Source: an uncultured Anaerolineaceae bacterium
Lineage (GTDB): Bacteria > Chloroflexota > Anaerolineae > Anaerolineales > Anaerolineaceae
DNA length: 64,000 nt
Assembly: GCA_938020565.1 (NCBI GenBank)
Contig: CALIHP010000042.1
Coordinates: 7,697-71,696 of the forward strand
Direction of reading: 5' to 3'
Every line of letters starts with the position of its first letter. Position 1 is the first letter of the stretch. Of the stretch, positions 25,730-34,261 are shown piece by piece. The position numbers were made by a program, and so were the translations under genes. A model generated the notes under the pieces. The model ran no database searches and had not been told where the DNA came from. It saw nothing but the letters and a program-made list of their open reading frames with translations.

Positions 25730-26512
25730 ATGACGCTCGATATTTTCTACGGGATATTGATCCCGCTCCTTGGAACAATGTCAGGATCGGCCTGTGTTTT
25801 TTTCATGCGCGAACAAATGAACGAAATGCTTCAGCGCGCTTTAGCCGGTTTCGCAGGGGGCGTCATGGTCGCGGCGTCGATCTGGTCGTTAATTATTCCA
25901 GCGCTCGAATTCTCCGAACCGATGGGGAAGCTTTCGTTCGTCCCGGCCGCGGTCGGATTCTGGCTGGGGATCCTCTTTCTCCTGGCCCTCGATGAACTCA
26001 TTCCGCACCTGCATCCCGGCAGCGATCAATCCGAAGGCATCCAAACTCACCTCAAGAAGAATACGCTCCTGATCCTCGCCGTCACGCTGCATAACATTCC
26101 GGAAGGCATGGCGGTTGGAGTCGTCTACGCCGGGCTTCTCGCGAAGAGTCCGGGGATAACGCTCGCGGCCGCGATCGCGCTTTCACTCGGGATCGCGATC
26201 CAGAACTTTCCCGAAGGCGCGATTATCTCCATGCCGCTGACCGCCAACGGGATGAGCAAGCCGAAAGCCTTTCTCTACGGAACCCTCTCCGGCGTCGTTG
26301 AACCGATCGGCTCGATCCTGACGATCCTGCTGTCGGGGCTGATTTTACCTGCGCTTCCGTACGCGCTGAGCTTCGCCGCCGGCGCGATGATCTACGTTGT
26401 CGTCGAGGAGCTGATCCCGGAGATGTCGCAGGGGAAGCATTCCAACGTCGGAACCGTCTCCTTCGCGCTCGGATTTACCGCCATGATGATTCTTGACGTC
26501 GCGTTAGGCTAA
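25730..26512 (+). CDS. ZIP family metal transporter
   Basis: The ATG at 25730 follows AAGGA at a good distance and gives 260 residues; an ATG at 25709 is the alternative. The protein has eight hydrophobic segments and the two metal-site helices of the ZIP family: LAVTLHNIPEGMAVGVVYAG with the HNxPEG motif, and IAIQNFPEGAIISMPL, then a later EELIPE. It probably imports or exports Zn2+ or another divalent metal, like E. coli ZupT. A Gln-Asn replaces His-Asn in the fifth helix, as is common in this branch. It stands alone and converges on the nucleoside kinase gene. Confidence 0.88.
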   Translation: MTLDIFYGILIPLLGTMSGSACVFFMREQMNEMLQRALAGFAGGVMVAASIWSLIIPALEFSEPMGKLSFVPAAVGFWLGILFLLALDELIPHLHPGSDQSEGIQTHLKKNTLLILAVTLHNIPEGMAVGVVYAGLLAKSPGITLAAAIALSLGIAIQNFPEGAIISMPLTANGMSKPKAFLYGTLSGVVEPIGSILTILLSGLILPALPYALSFAAGAMIYVVVEELIPEMSQGKHSNVGTVSFALGFTAMMILDVALG

Positions 26513-26515
26513 GCG

Positions 26516-26543
26516 GGGGAACCGGATTCAATCCGAGTTCCCC
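26516..26543. terminator. Hairpin between ZIP and kinase genes
   Basis: GGGGAAC-CGGAT (26516-26527) pairs with ATCCG-GTTCCCC (26531-26543) around a TCA loop with one bulged A. It covers the stop codon of the minus-strand kinase gene and lies 4 bases after the ZIP gene, so it can serve both. Confidence 0.65.
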
Positions 26544-27364
26544 TTCCAGACAGAAAAATTCTTCAAATTTGAGCCGCCAACGAACTCAGCTAAAATCGAA
26601 TTCGCGGGGATCAGTTCAGTCGGGAGCGGCAGCACCCAGGCCAGAAACGACAGCAGCCGTTTCGCCTCGATATATTCAATCGACCCAAACGTTACCTGAC
26701 GCAGCGCAGTCTCGGCAAACGGTTTCAGCGCCGAAAGCTCGTAAACGAGCGAAGAATTCACGTACGCGTCGGCAAACGCCTGATAGGGAAAAATATGCTT
26801 ATCTTCGCCGGCACGAACCGACGTCCAGCGCCTAATCGTCTCCTCGGCCGAATAACCGCGTTCGCGATAGTCGCGGACGACCCGGCGGATCAGCCGGTTA
26901 TCAACCGTTGAAACCCGGTTGTACCGGTCAACGTTCAGCTGCGTCAGAGGAGAGATATAAATCTGAAATTTCTGAGACTTGGGGATTCCGGGAAGGAGCC
27001 GCGGATTCATTCCATGGATCCCTTCAAGGATAATAATCTGGTCCTCATGAATCCGGACGGTTCGCCCGAGTTTACTGACTCCATCTAAAAAATCGAAACG
27101 AGGAAGCTGGACCTCTTCTCCGTCGATCAGCCGATGAATACAGTCGTCCATCAGCGTCAGGTTCAAGTTCTCCACCGCCTCAAAATCATACTCCCCGTTC
27201 TCATCGCGCGGACTCTGCGTCCGATCGATAAAGAAATCGTCCATCTCAATCGGCACCGGCGAAATTCCATGAACCAGAAGCTCAATCGAAAGCCGCTTTG
27301 AAAACGTCGTCTTTCCAGAGGAAGACGGTCCGGCGATCAGGATGACTCTCGGACGCGGATTCAT
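26528..27364 (-). CDS. Uridine kinase-like nucleoside kinase, C-terminal piece
   Basis: This 278-residue frame is the kinase half of a TGS/uridine-kinase-type protein. It has the P-loop LIAGPSSSGKTTFSKRLS, then PIEMDDFFIDRTQSPRDENG and LEGIHGMNPRLL as in uridine and phosphoribulokinase-type enzymes. The codons upstream of its first ATG (27365-27475) stay open and encode a family-like helix that connects in the same frame to the neighbouring N-terminal piece. A single TAG at 27476-27478 separates them. The internal ATG could restart translation, but no clear ribosome-binding site was seen. It may be a split gene, a decaying gene or a sequencing error. Confidence 0.75.
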   Translation of the reverse strand: MNPRPRVILIAGPSSSGKTTFSKRLSIELLVHGISPVPIEMDDFFIDRTQSPRDENGEYDFEAVENLNLTLMDDCIHRLIDGEEVQLPRFDFLDGVSKLGRTVRIHEDQIIILEGIHGMNPRLLPGIPKSQKFQIYISPLTQLNVDRYNRVSTVDNRLIRRVVRDYRERGYSAEETIRRWTSVRAGEDKHIFPYQAFADAYVNSSLVYELSALKPFAETALRQVTFGSIEYIEAKRLLSFLAWVLPLPTELIPANSILAEFVGGSNLKNFSVWKGNSD

Positions 27365-27475
27365 GTCGGCAATCCGCTGCGCAATCTGTGAAAAACGCTG
27401 GCTATGGAACGATTCGCTGACGAGAATGACCTCCTGAATCCGGCCTTTCTCGATCGCGTTATTCAGCGATCCGAT

Positions 27476-28252
27476 CTAGCCGATCCCCAGCTTCGTCAGC
27501 CAGTCGCCATAGAGCCGGAACTGCGAAAGGATTTTCGCGTCCTCTCGAAGCGGACTGATCTCCGTCGACTTTCCATCCTTTGGATACCGCAGGAAAAATT
27601 CGTCAGGATTCTCCGACGGCTCGATCGCGAACCAGTGCAAATATCCGGTCGACGGAACCATATAACCGTAGTGATAATCGATATAATCGCCCAGCCGGTA
27701 CATCGTCAGATAATCCTTCTTTCGATGTTTCAAGAGCTGAAGCTTTTCAGGCTGGTCCTTTTCCTCGAAAATCCTCCTCGCGGATTCGATCGAAACCTTC
27801 CCGCGCTCAATCGGAAGATCCGCAGAGACCGTTTTCCGCATCTCGGACTCCAGCCCAGCGTAAAAAGTCTTCGGGTCGCCGATTTCCAGCCCGCCGATCC
27901 GACAGAACAGCCCGCCGGAAAAGATCGAATGATCAACCATGAGATCCGCGTCCGGGAATAGACGCTCGAACGTCGCCGCCAGGAGAAAAACGACCGACCT
28001 GCGATAAATATTTTTTCCGTCCGAAATCGCCGTCGTTACCCCTTCGATTCTCGCGTTCGATTCAAGCCGGTACGTCAACTCCCTCAGCTCATGATTCACA
28101 ATCGCGCCCACCGGTTCCCGATCGAACTCGTCGCTGATCTGAGCTAAGAATCGGCCGACCGGTTCGCCTCTGGGACCGCTGATAATTCGCCCGTCCGGAA
28201 GCTCTGCCTGTATAATATTGGAGGGTGGATGAACTTGATAAATCGGTTTCAT
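27476..28252 (-). CDS. TGS/threonyl-tRNA-synthetase-like N-terminal piece of nucleoside kinase
   Basis: 258 residues from the ATG at 28252 (MKPIYQVHPP), which has AGGGAG at a good distance. The first 60 residues are a TGS-like fold (IQAELPDGRIISGPRG). The rest resembles the second additional domain of ThrRS (YRRSVVFLLAATFERLFPDADLMVDHSIFSGGLFC). In many bacteria these domains precede a uridine kinase domain in one chain of about 550 residues. Here the frame stops at TAG after LYGDWLTKLGIG, and the rest of the chain continues in the same frame in the next piece. What the N-terminal domains do in such kinases is not established. Confidence 0.72.
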   Translation of the reverse strand: MKPIYQVHPPSNIIQAELPDGRIISGPRGEPVGRFLAQISDEFDREPVGAIVNHELRELTYRLESNARIEGVTTAISDGKNIYRRSVVFLLAATFERLFPDADLMVDHSIFSGGLFCRIGGLEIGDPKTFYAGLESEMRKTVSADLPIERGKVSIESARRIFEEKDQPEKLQLLKHRKKDYLTMYRLGDYIDYHYGYMVPSTGYLHWFAIEPSENPDEFFLRYPKDGKSTEISPLREDAKILSQFRLYGDWLTKLGIG

Positions 28253-28336
28253 AAAATCTCCCTGCATTGCAGCGTATTTTATCGTTAAAAGGATGGAATG
28301 CGTTGCTGATATTTTCAACGAAAGGAATCGCATGAA

Positions 28337-28930
28337 TTGATCACGTTCCTACTGATAACGATGATAATTGGAATTCTCCCAAGGATCGCTATCTTCATGA
28401 CAACCAGGCGCACCATTTTCTCCGATCGGCAGTGCCCGCCGAACCGGTTCGCCGTCGTCCTCGGCGCGGGTCTTGAAAAAGACGGGCGGCCGACGCGGGT
28501 TTTACGCGAACGGATCGAAACGGCGGTTAACCTGCTCCGCCATGCGAACGTCAGCGCGCTGATCCTGACCGGCGGGAATAAATCTATCTACGCGAACGAA
28601 ACTGAATCGATGCGCCTGTACGCGGCCGAGCTCGGCGTTCAGAAAGAAAGTATTCTGATCGATCCGGATGGATTCCGCTCGTTCGACAGCTGCGTCAATC
28701 TTCTCCCGCTGCGAACGAACCAGATCACCCTCGTCACGCAGCAGTTCCATCTTCCCCGCGTCGTCTGGATCGCGCACAGTCTCGGAATCAACGCGATCGG
28801 CTGTGCCGCGCCGCATCAAATCGAACATTGGGACGATTTTCTCCTCTGGCAGCTTCGTGAGTTCGTCGCCTGCTGGCGGGCCCTGATCGACGTTCTCCGT
28901 TTTAAGCTCCGAAACCGTAAGGCCGATTGA
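28337..28930 (+). CDS. YdcF/SanA-like DUF218 protein
   Basis: A 197-residue protein with a hydrophobic N-terminal segment and a DUF218 domain: FAVVLGAGLEKDGRPTRVLRERI, ALILTGGNKS, ETESMRLYAAELGV, LIDPDGFRSFDSCVNL and LVTQQFHLPRVVWIAHSLG. The family includes SanA/YdcF-type membrane-associated proteins linked to envelope barrier function. Translation probably starts at the TTG at 28337 behind AAAGGA; an ATG at 28361 would shorten the membrane anchor. It is a single gene. Confidence 0.75.
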   Translation: MITFLLITMIIGILPRIAIFMTTRRTIFSDRQCPPNRFAVVLGAGLEKDGRPTRVLRERIETAVNLLRHANVSALILTGGNKSIYANETESMRLYAAELGVQKESILIDPDGFRSFDSCVNLLPLRTNQITLVTQQFHLPRVVWIAHSLGINAIGCAAPHQIEHWDDFLLWQLREFVACWRALIDVLRFKLRNRKAD

Positions 28931-28948
28931 ACCTTTCAAATCCAGGAG

Positions 28949-28985
28949 GCCTGAAAGACCGTCGGCACGGCTTCCTTCGTCAGGC
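28949..28985. terminator. Possible hairpin between convergent genes
   Basis: GCCTGA at 28949-28954 pairs with TCAGGC at 28980-28985, with an inner CCGT/ACGG stem. It lies between the ends of the DUF218 gene and mtaB. Weak, because the stem is interrupted. Confidence 0.35.
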
Positions 28986-29000
28986 AGACGCATCCATCCC

Positions 29001-30266
29001 CTACGCCAGAAGAACCCCATCGCGAAGCGTCAGGATCCGTTCTTCGCTGATCCTGTTCGCCCATTCCGCTTCAGCCATTTTCGTAACCGCCAGATAATTA
29101 TCCGTCAGGCCCCGATTCAGGTAACCGCCTTCCGCCCTGGCCGACCCATGCTCCCAGAGGATCCTGCGCCGCGTCCCGAGCTGCGCCCGGGCAAACGCGT
29201 CTTTCTGCGCGTCGAGCTGCGCTCTGAGCCGGGCTGAACGCTCTTTCTTCACCTCGTTCGCGACCATCTCCGGAAGCTTCGCCGCCGCGGTTCCCGGCCT
29301 TGGCGAAAACGGGAAAACGTGGCCGCCGCTGAACGCCGCCGTCGCCGCGAAACGAAGCGTTTCGTCAAACGCCTCTTCCGTCTCTCCGGGAAAACCAACG
29401 ATAATATCGGTTGTAATCGAAAAATCGCCGCGAACGCGCCGCGCGGCCTCAATCAGCCTCAGAAAAGCTTCAGGCTTCGTCCGCCGGATCATGCGCCGCA
29501 GGACGAACGGTGATCCGGATTGGAGCGGAAGATGGAAATGCGGCAGGAGGCGATCATCCTCCCAAAGCGAGACAAAGTCCAGATCAAGGTTCCAATTCTC
29601 AAGCGACGATAAGCGGATCCTTGGAACCGACGTCTCCCGTAATATCGCGCACAGCAGGTCGGTCAGCGTTCGCTTCGGTTCGAAATCCAATCCCCATGCG
29701 CCCAGATTGACTCCGGTCAGGACAATTTCCTTCCCGCCGGCAGCTTCAATCCCGCGGATTTCACGAAGGACCGACCCGACCGGAACCGAGCGCGCTTTTC
29801 CGCGCGCAAGCCGCGTCACGCAAAACGAGCAGAAATTGTCGCAGCCGTCCTGAACCTTAAGGAAAAAGCGCGTCCTTCCATGCGCATGAACCGGCGCCGG
29901 GGCCACCAGGCCCGAAGGCAGCGGCGCGGCGGAACCGAACGGACGAAGCCGTCCGACGAGCCGATCTTTCTCCGCGTTGGGGACGACCTGAACGACGCCG
30001 GAGATACGGCCCGCCGCGTCCGGCTCGATCTCCGACCAGCAGCCGGTCACAACGATCCGCACGTTCGGGTTCCGCGCCGCACGCCGGATCCGCGCCCGCG
30101 AATCGGCCGCTGCCGCCGCTGTCACTGCGCAGGTATTGATAATCACCAGATCGGCACAGTCAAGCTGCTGGGTAATCGTATGCCCCTGCGCCGCTAATTC
30201 CGCGGCATATCGATCGATCTCCGCCTGATTCAATCGGCAGCCAACCGAATCCAGATAAACGTTCAA
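29001..30266 (-). CDS. mtaB: tRNA (N6-threonylcarbamoyladenosine-37) methylthiotransferase MtaB
   Basis: A 421-residue methylthiotransferase. The N-terminal UPF0004 domain supplies cysteines C10, C46 and C76 for one 4Fe-4S cluster. The radical-SAM domain has C142, C146 and C149 in QDGCDNFCSFCVTRLARG. A TRAM-like tail follows. Short N-terminus, VGCRLNQAEID and the CVTRLARGKARSVP run point to MtaB (YqeV) rather than MiaB or RimO. It adds a methylthio group to t6A37 of ANN-decoding tRNAs. It is the last gene of a minus-strand run with proC nine bases upstream. Confidence 0.88.
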   Translation of the reverse strand: MNVYLDSVGCRLNQAEIDRYAAELAAQGHTITQQLDCADLVIINTCAVTAAAAADSRARIRRAARNPNVRIVVTGCWSEIEPDAAGRISGVVQVVPNAEKDRLVGRLRPFGSAAPLPSGLVAPAPVHAHGRTRFFLKVQDGCDNFCSFCVTRLARGKARSVPVGSVLREIRGIEAAGGKEIVLTGVNLGAWGLDFEPKRTLTDLLCAILRETSVPRIRLSSLENWNLDLDFVSLWEDDRLLPHFHLPLQSGSPFVLRRMIRRTKPEAFLRLIEAARRVRGDFSITTDIIVGFPGETEEAFDETLRFAATAAFSGGHVFPFSPRPGTAAAKLPEMVANEVKKERSARLRAQLDAQKDAFARAQLGTRRRILWEHGSARAEGGYLNRGLTDNYLAVTKMAEAEWANRISEERILTLRDGVLLA

Positions 30267-30275
30267 GCCGAGCTC

Positions 30276-31130
30276 CTACGCCCGGATATCAAGATTCTTT
30301 TCGCGCCGGGCGCTCTCGTTCCGAAGCTGCCGCGTCCGGTCATAACAAGCCCACATACAGCGCGCGATCGCAGAACGGAAATTCTCCCGTTCGAGGTAAT
30401 ACAGCCCCTCCGCCGTCGTCCCGCCCGGGGACGTAACCTCATTGCGCAGCACGGCAGGATGTTCCCCCCGCGCTTTCAGGTACTCTGCCGATCCGATCAG
30501 CGTCTGCACAACCAGCTCGGTAACCGCCTCCCGCGTCATTCCCATGTGCACACCCGTGTCGATCATCGCTTCCATAAAAAGATACACGAACGCAGGGCCG
30601 GAACCGCTGATCGCGCCGATCTGATCGATCTGATCCTCGTTCCGGACCTCGACTTCGATCCCGACCTGCGCCAGGAACGAACGAACGTAGGCTTTATCCT
30701 CCTCGCTGACCGAACGGTCCGCGATCCAGCCCGAAACGCCTGAACCGATCTGCGCCGGGGTATTCGGCATAACGCGGATCAGGTTCCCTGTATTCAGGTA
30801 CTCCTGCAGGCGCGACAGGGAAACCCCGGCCGCGATCGAAATGACCAGCGTTTCGACGTCCAGTTCTTCCGCGATCTCTTCCATCAGCGCGTTGATATAC
30901 TGCGGCTTGACCGCGAGAACGACGACCTCCGCGCCCTGGACCGCGGCTTTCGCCGAAGCCGCCGCTTTTGCGCCGAACGTATCGACGAACGGCCTGACCT
31001 TTTCCGGGATCAGGTCGTAAACCGTGACCTCCGACCCTGAACAGAATTTCTTCGTCAGGATCCCGTTAAGAATTGCGCCGCCCATCACCCCGACGCCCAA
31101 TACTGCGATTTTCCTATTTTCTTTTGTCAT
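30276..31130 (-). CDS. proC: Pyrroline-5-carboxylate reductase
   Basis: A 284-residue NAD(P)H-dependent enzyme for the last step of proline synthesis. The Rossmann motif is AVLGVGVMGGAILNGIL. VVLAVKPQYINALMEEI, VISIAAGVSLSRLQEYL, RVMPNTPAQIGSGVSGW, AISGSGPAFVYLFMEAM and the C-terminal TSPGGTTAEGLYYLE are all family signatures. Its start overlaps the end of the methyltransferase gene by four bases. The C-terminal 20 residues are longer and more charged than usual. Confidence 0.94.
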   Translation of the reverse strand: MTKENRKIAVLGVGVMGGAILNGILTKKFCSGSEVTVYDLIPEKVRPFVDTFGAKAAASAKAAVQGAEVVVLAVKPQYINALMEEIAEELDVETLVISIAAGVSLSRLQEYLNTGNLIRVMPNTPAQIGSGVSGWIADRSVSEEDKAYVRSFLAQVGIEVEVRNEDQIDQIGAISGSGPAFVYLFMEAMIDTGVHMGMTREAVTELVVQTLIGSAEYLKARGEHPAVLRNEVTSPGGTTAEGLYYLERENFRSAIARCMWACYDRTRQLRNESARREKNLDIRA

Positions 31131-32029
31131 TTTCGATCTCCCTTCCAGCGGCTGAACACCGCCATCGACAGCACTCTCCCCGAACCGTCCCGCAGGCAGA
31201 CTTCCCCCTGCCGAACCGATCCGCCCAGCCCGGATAACGCCTCGCGGACGCCGTTCCCGATCGTAACCGACGACGCCTTGATCGCGTACGCCGTTACCAG
31301 CAGGAACGCCGCGTCGTCCGTCAGGATCGCGCGGCAGCCGCGAATCAGCTCTGGAAAGCTCTTATAGAACTCCCAGACCTCCCCTTTCGGACCGCGTCCG
31401 AATTTCGGCGGATCGAGAACGATTCCCTGATAGAAGCTCCCGCGGCGGGCTTCGCGCTGAACGAACTTAAGCCCGTCGTCGAGGATCCAGCGAATCCGGT
31501 CCTCCGGAACGCGGCAGGCTGCCTGATTCTCCTTTGCCCATTGGATCGCCTTCTTTGAAGCGTCCAGGTGTGTGACCTGCGCCCCAGCCGCCGCAGCGGC
31601 CATCGTCATCGCGCCCGTATACCCGAAGAGATTCAGGACCCGCGTCGGCTTCGCCCGCTCGCGGATCGCCTCCTGAACCCAGTCCCATTGGCAGGCCTGC
31701 TCCGGAAAAATCCCCAGCTGCTTCGAGTTCGACAGGCTCAGGCAAAAGCGCAGCGCCCCGTACCGAACCGTCCAGCGATCGGGAACATCGCGGAACGGAA
31801 CCCAATGGCCGCCGTTTTCCTCGGCGGACGGGACGAACTCCGCGTCCGCGCGCGCCCATTCCCGTTCCGGGACCCTCGGGGACCAGACCGCCTCAGCTTC
31901 AGGTCGGATCAGCGTCACCGCCCCGAATCGCTCCAGCTTCCGGCTGCCGCCGCTGTCAATCAAAGCGTAATCGGTCCAATTCGGCGACGTCAGTAAATCC
32001 ACAGACGGCAGTTCAGGCACATTTTCCAT
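31127..32029 (-). CDS. RlmI-like SAM-dependent methyltransferase
   Basis: A 300-residue class I methyltransferase. The SAM site is VLNLFGYTGAMTMAAAAAG, followed by THLDASKKAIQWAKEN, and the catalytic-type loop is VLDPPKFGRGPKGEVW, as in the RlmI/RlmK family of 23S rRNA cytosine methylases. LSNSKQLGIFPEQACQW also fits that branch. The N-terminal 100 residues are a strand-rich domain without the PUA domain of RlmI. It is likely an RNA methylase, but the target base is unknown. It overlaps proC by four bases. Confidence 0.78.
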   Translation of the reverse strand: MENVPELPSVDLLTSPNWTDYALIDSGGSRKLERFGAVTLIRPEAEAVWSPRVPEREWARADAEFVPSAEENGGHWVPFRDVPDRWTVRYGALRFCLSLSNSKQLGIFPEQACQWDWVQEAIRERAKPTRVLNLFGYTGAMTMAAAAAGAQVTHLDASKKAIQWAKENQAACRVPEDRIRWILDDGLKFVQREARRGSFYQGIVLDPPKFGRGPKGEVWEFYKSFPELIRGCRAILTDDAAFLLVTAYAIKASSVTIGNGVREALSGLGGSVRQGEVCLRDGSGRVLSMAVFSRWKGDRK

Positions 32030-32169
32030 GAGAATACAGGTACATTCTTTCTTTTTCGTTTAAATATCCGAACGGCGGCCGATCCGCGCGATACAGAATA
32101 GACGATCCAGCCCCGGATAAAGTTCCATTTTCTGAAAAGATGATTTTCGGCCCCTGTTCCCACGGGTCC

Positions 32170-33486
32170 TCACCCCGCGGAAGCGACGTCCACCGAAAAG
32201 ACCCGGCGCAGCGACGCGTCCGCATCCGCAGCCATCTTTTCGCAGTCAATCGTCAGCAGCCGTCCGTCTTCATAAACGATCCTCCCGTCGACCATCGTCA
32301 GAACGACGTCGGACGCCTGCGCGCTGTAAACGAGGAGCGCGGCGGTATCATGATTGGGGATCAGGTGCGGCCTGCGTAAATCGACCGCGATCAGGTCCGC
32401 CTTATAGCCTGCCTTCAGCGCGCCGCAGTCCGGGCGTCCCTGCGCGATCGCGCCGTTAATCGTCGCCATATCCAGAAGCTCTTCCGCCCGGATCACGGTC
32501 GCGTCCCGATGAAAACCGCAGTGAATCATCGCCGCAAGATGAATCTCTTCAAACAGGTTCTGATTGTTGTTGCTCGCGGAAGAATCGGTTCCGATCGTCA
32601 GCCGCACGCCCGCGTCCAGCATCGCCCGAATCGGCATGAGGCCGCTGCCCAATTTCATATTGCTGCTCGGGTTATGAATCGGAGAAACGCCCTTTTCCCT
32701 GAAAAGTTCAATATCCTCCGGCTCAGCGAAAACGCAATGCGCCGCGATCGTCGGATTTTCAAAAACGCCCAGATCCGCGAACAGCCGCGCCGGCGTTTTC
32801 CCGTACCGCTGTTTGCAGCGGTCATGTTCCGCGGCCGTCTCGGATAAATGCAGGTGCATTCGCCCGTTCATCTCCCGGCATACCCGGGCATAGCGTTCCA
32901 TGCTCTCCGGCGTGTTGGTATATTCGGCGTGAATTCCGAAGTCCGCTTTAAGCCGTCCGCCGGCGCTCTCGTCGAACGCGCGGACAAACTCGACAGATAA
33001 ATTAAAGCGCGAATCGTGCGCCTGCGACCCGGTCGGATTCTCTTCCATAATCGGGAAGCTGACGTTCGCCTTGATTCCGGCGTCGATAATTTCCTGAACG
33101 TAGTCCGCCGGATAATGATACATGTCGGAAAAGCTGACGACCCCGCCGGAAAGCATCTCCGCGATCGCCAGCCGGCAGCCGATACGCATGTCGTCCGCGT
33201 TCATTTTCGCTTCCAGCGGGAACATCCGCTCGAAAAGCCACTGCTGCAGCGCCAGCCCGGTCCCTGCCCCGCGCAGGATCGACATCGGCGTATGCGAATG
33301 CATGTTATACAATCCGGGAAGAATCAGTTTCCCGCTCATGTCGCGGATCAAATCCGCCGCCCCGCAATACGGACCCAAACCGATTTCCGCAATCCGATCG
33401 CCGTCCACAGCGATATACCCGTTCTCAATCGGCCGCCAGTTTCCCGCGCCGATTAAAATCGCCGCGTTTGTAAATACTGTTTTCAT
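32170..33486 (-). CDS. Amidohydrolase, S-adenosylhomocysteine/5'-methylthioadenosine deaminase-like
   Basis: A 438-residue amidohydrolase of the TRZ/ATZ branch. The metal ligands are in GLYNMHSHTPMSILRG (H63, H65), in MHLHLSET, in IAAHCVFAEPEDIEL, and the Asp in TIGTDSSASNNNQNL. Composite-domain ends are visible (IAEIGLGPYC and VDGRIVYEDGRLL). Close families deaminate SAH, MTA or adenosine; substrate choice cannot be read from the sequence. A gap of 140 bases with no convincing gene separates it from the downstream methyltransferase gene. Confidence 0.85.
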   Translation of the reverse strand: MKTVFTNAAILIGAGNWRPIENGYIAVDGDRIAEIGLGPYCGAADLIRDMSGKLILPGLYNMHSHTPMSILRGAGTGLALQQWLFERMFPLEAKMNADDMRIGCRLAIAEMLSGGVVSFSDMYHYPADYVQEIIDAGIKANVSFPIMEENPTGSQAHDSRFNLSVEFVRAFDESAGGRLKADFGIHAEYTNTPESMERYARVCREMNGRMHLHLSETAAEHDRCKQRYGKTPARLFADLGVFENPTIAAHCVFAEPEDIELFREKGVSPIHNPSSNMKLGSGLMPIRAMLDAGVRLTIGTDSSASNNNQNLFEEIHLAAMIHCGFHRDATVIRAEELLDMATINGAIAQGRPDCGALKAGYKADLIAVDLRRPHLIPNHDTAALLVYSAQASDVVLTMVDGRIVYEDGRLLTIDCEKMAADADASLRRVFSVDVASAG

Positions 33487-33532
33487 AATTTCCTTTCCAT
33501 ATCATGCCCAGACGGACGGGCAGAAGCCGAAG

Positions 33533-34240
33533 CTACGCCGTTACGACCGTGAACGCCATCATGACGAACGCCTGAACGAAATGAATCGCCCAGGGCCAGA
33601 ACGTTCCGCGCGTATCAAGCATCGCGCGCGCAGACAACGTCCCCTGCGCCGCGCCGATCAGCAGCCCGAAAAACCCGCCCAGCATCGGGAAATAATAACC
33701 CGACAGCGCAGAAAATACAACACAGAATATCATGATTCCGCCGCTCCGGACGTTCGCGTCCATTCCCAGCGTAATCAGCGAATAGCGGAAAAATATTTCC
33801 ATCGCCGCCGCATACAGCCCCGCCAGAACAAGCGTTACCAGCAGCTCGCCAGATCGGAACGAAAAAACCGCCGTTCCTGGGAGCGAGAAAATTTTTAATA
33901 AGACCGTCAGCGCGGCCGGGACGAGCGCGGCGATCCGGCCGAAGGAAAACCAGTCGGCCGACTTCGGAAGCCTGAAAAAACCGGGGGCATGAACCGCCCC
34001 ATGAAGCTTCCGGATATCGATATACGCCCAGCGATTTTCCCGACTCGACAACAGCGCGGTCAGAATCAGGATCAACGCGGCGAGCGCCTGGATGGAAAGC
34101 GTATAACCCGTAAAAAGATTCAGATACGGATTCGTAAAAATATCCGAACGAACAGCCGGAACGCGCCAAAGCATCAGCATCCAGGCCGTAACAAAAAACA
34201 GCGCCAGCAACAATATCAGAAATCTCGTTTGCTTACTCAT
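33533..34240 (-). CDS. CPBP-like membrane protein with altered protease motif
   Basis: A 235-residue membrane protein with about seven hydrophobic segments. The pattern MEIFFRYSL sits where CPBP (CAAX-type) proteases have EExxxR, but the first Glu is Met. The later AIHFVQAFV recalls the HxxxN/D motif. So it may be an inactive or divergent member. In other bacteria such proteins process or protect peptides, for example bacteriocin immunity. It is 46 bases downstream of the amidohydrolase start and 21 bases from the transporter gene, and could be co-transcribed with both. Confidence 0.5.
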   Translation of the reverse strand: MSKQTRFLILLLALFFVTAWMLMLWRVPAVRSDIFTNPYLNLFTGYTLSIQALAALILILTALLSSRENRWAYIDIRKLHGAVHAPGFFRLPKSADWFSFGRIAALVPAALTVLLKIFSLPGTAVFSFRSGELLVTLVLAGLYAAAMEIFFRYSLITLGMDANVRSGGIMIFCVVFSALSGYYFPMLGGFFGLLIGAAQGTLSARAMLDTRGTFWPWAIHFVQAFVMMAFTVVTA

Positions 34241-34261
34241 ACCGATCCGTCAGATTCCTTT

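Noticed and set aside
26528..28252. TAG recoded as an amino acid across the genome
   Set aside because: Several clearly complete genes in the window end at TAG (for example elp3 at 646-648 and the CydC-like gene), so TAG is used as a stop.
32013..32249. Small minus-strand frame between the SAH-deaminase-like gene and the methyltransferase
   Set aside because: It begins inside the 3' end of the amidohydrolase in another frame and overlaps the start of the methyltransferase. No clear ribosome-binding site.
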